Shown here piece by piece: positions 63,171 through 64,000 of a DNA stretch of 64,000 nucleotides. Origin of the DNA: Apirhabdus apintestini. Its GTDB lineage: Bacteria > Pseudomonadota > Gammaproteobacteria > Enterobacterales > Enterobacteriaceae. A program made the position numbers and the translations under genes. The DNA lies in contig CP138906.1 in NCBI GenBank assembly GCA_033977085.1, positions 2,294,001-2,358,000 on the forward strand, in the 5' to 3' direction. The notes beneath the pieces were generated by a model. The model worked only from the letters and a program-made list of their open reading frames with translations. It searched no databases and was not told the origin of the DNA. Positions within the stretch are counted from its first letter, which is position 1; each line of letters opens with the position of its first letter.

Positions 63171-63913
63171 TTAGGCAGGATTTGGAATGTCGACAAAAGT
63201 CACTGTGAGATCGGAAACTTCTGCTAACCATTCCCCCAGCGCCCGTACGCCGCCACGCTCGGTTGCATGGTGGCCCGCTGCGTAGAAATGTAATCCCTGC
63301 TCGCGGGCCGAGTGGATGGTTTGTTCAGATACTTCGCCAGTAATAAAGGCGTCAACGCCAAAACGCGCGGCCGCATCGATAAATCCTTGCCCACCGCCGG
63401 TGCACCAGGCCACGCGATTTACAACGGCGGGGCCAGTTTCGCCGCTCCATAGAGGTTTGCGACCAAGGCGTGCCTCAATCCATGACGCTAACTCCAGCCC
63501 GGATACCGGTATGTTCATCTCCCCCACCACAGCAAAGGTTCAATTTCGCCCATAGCCGTAAAGCCAAGCAGCGCGGCGAGCTCGCGCATTATTACCTAAC
63601 TCCGTATGCGCATCTAACGGCAAATGCCAGCCGTACAAATTAATATCGTGTCCGAGAAGCGCTTTTAAGCGATTCCGCTTCATACCGCGGATCAGCGGCG
63701 ACTCATTTTTCCAGAAATAGCCGTGATGAACGATAATCGCATCGGCCTGCAGACGAATGGCTTCGTCAATCAGCGCCTGACTTGCCGTAACGCCCGTTAC
63801 AACATGATAAATATTGGTTTTCCCTCAACCTGTAGCCCGTTAGGGGCATAATCGCTGAACCCTGCGCTATTTAATTTTTCATTAATAAGAATTTCAAGTT
63901 CGCTATTTTTCAT
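63171..63913 (-). pseudogene. ybgI: YbgI, NIF3/DUF34-family dinuclear metal protein, frameshifted
   Basis: Metal-binding NIF3-family protein annotated as GTP cyclohydrolase I type 2-like; the true role is unsettled. ATG 63913 starts MKNSELEILINEKLNSAGFS and DYAPNGLQVEGK. A shift near 63822 is followed by VTGVTASQALIDEAIRLQAD and the metal motif IVHHGYFWKN. Further shifts near 63585 and 63537 interrupt the middle. The last piece is intact: GLELASWIEARLGRKPLWSG, VNRVAWCTGGGQGFIDAAAR, GEVSEQTIHSAREQGLHFYA and GHHATERGGVRALGEWL (metal His). Its start overlaps the phr stop. Confidence 0.92.
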
Positions 63914-64000
63914 TACGTTGAGTCCTTTTTCGAGCGCGTTTCCATGCGGCAAGCGTTAACTCTCGCTGTTGCCGGTGATCGACTATCGGGCCAGGATAAT
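63903..64000 (-). CDS. phr: Deoxyribodipyrimidine photolyase, C-terminal end only
   Basis: The last 32 codons read YPGPIVDHRQQRELTLAAWK and end RTQRNEK at TAG 63903-63905. The pattern YPxPIVdHxxxRxxTLxAW is the C-terminus of class I CPD photolyases, such as E. coli Phr. The stop overlaps the ybgI start by 11 bases, so the two would be co-transcribed. In E. coli ybgH lies between them. Most of the gene is outside the window. Confidence 0.8.
   Translation of the reverse strand, partial: YPGPIVDHRQQRELTLAAWKRARKRTQRNEK

Overview
This window is a chromosomal segment of an enterobacterium. From 1 to 64000 it keeps the Escherichia coli-type gene order (read in reverse): uvrB, bioDCFB, bioA, ybhB, ybhC, pgl, ybhA, modCBA, acrZ, modE, modF, galETKM, gpmA, aroG, ybgS, zitB, pnuC, a Lys/Val tRNA cluster, cpoB, pal, tolBARQ, ybgC, ybgE, cydXBA, sucDCBA, sdhBADC, gltA, nei, ybgI, phr. 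A gluconate 2-dehydrogenase operon is inserted between pgl and ybhA, which fits an Erwinia/Pantoea-like member of Enterobacterales. Three near-identical IS21-family elements, absence of nadA at its usual place and many broken genes fit a lineage in early genome decay, such as a recent host-associated symbiont. That lifestyle reading is inference.

Layout. 1-7309: uvrB with possible SOS and DnaA-box sites upstream, and the divergent biotin operons sharing a BirA operator. 7758-11382: ybhB, ybhC, an octamer microsatellite and pgl. 11748-15913: a three-subunit periplasmic gluconate dehydrogenase whose last gene ends in a triplicated 165-bp tail. 15962-17916: IS21 copy 1. 18013-24096: ybhA, molybdate transport and regulation, acrZ. 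24561-28908: the Leloir galactose operon with both GalR operators. 29072-33136: Fur-box gpmA, and aroG split by IS21 copy 2 but with an intact TyrR box. 33370-35464: ybgS, zitB, pnuC. 35979-39513: a 154-bp tandem array built on the 3' tail of tRNA-Lys, invaded by IS21 copy 3, then five tRNA genes. 39591-45254: Tol-Pal. 45386-48530: cytochrome bd. 49525-61186: the lower TCA cycle (2-oxoglutarate dehydrogenase, succinyl-CoA synthetase, succinate dehydrogenase, citrate synthase). 61541-62248: an AT-rich island with a microcin-like peptide gene. 62249-64000: nei, ybgI and the phr end.

Reading frames. About 29 recognisable chromosomal genes carry one or more +/-1 shifts, mostly in short homopolymers, while the protein sequence on both sides stays highly conserved. 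About 21 are intact. The shifted set includes genes central to metabolism and envelope integrity (gltA, sucA, sdhA, tolA), and otherwise near-identical IS copies carry different single-base lesions. This may be uncorrected long-read indel error, very recent pseudogenisation, or both. Such genes are entered as pseudogene over the full homologous extent, with the shift positions stated.

The two most unusual features are the tRNA-tail tandem array (resembling the rtT repeats of the E. coli tyrT locus) and the orphan double-glycine-type peptide gene next to gltA.
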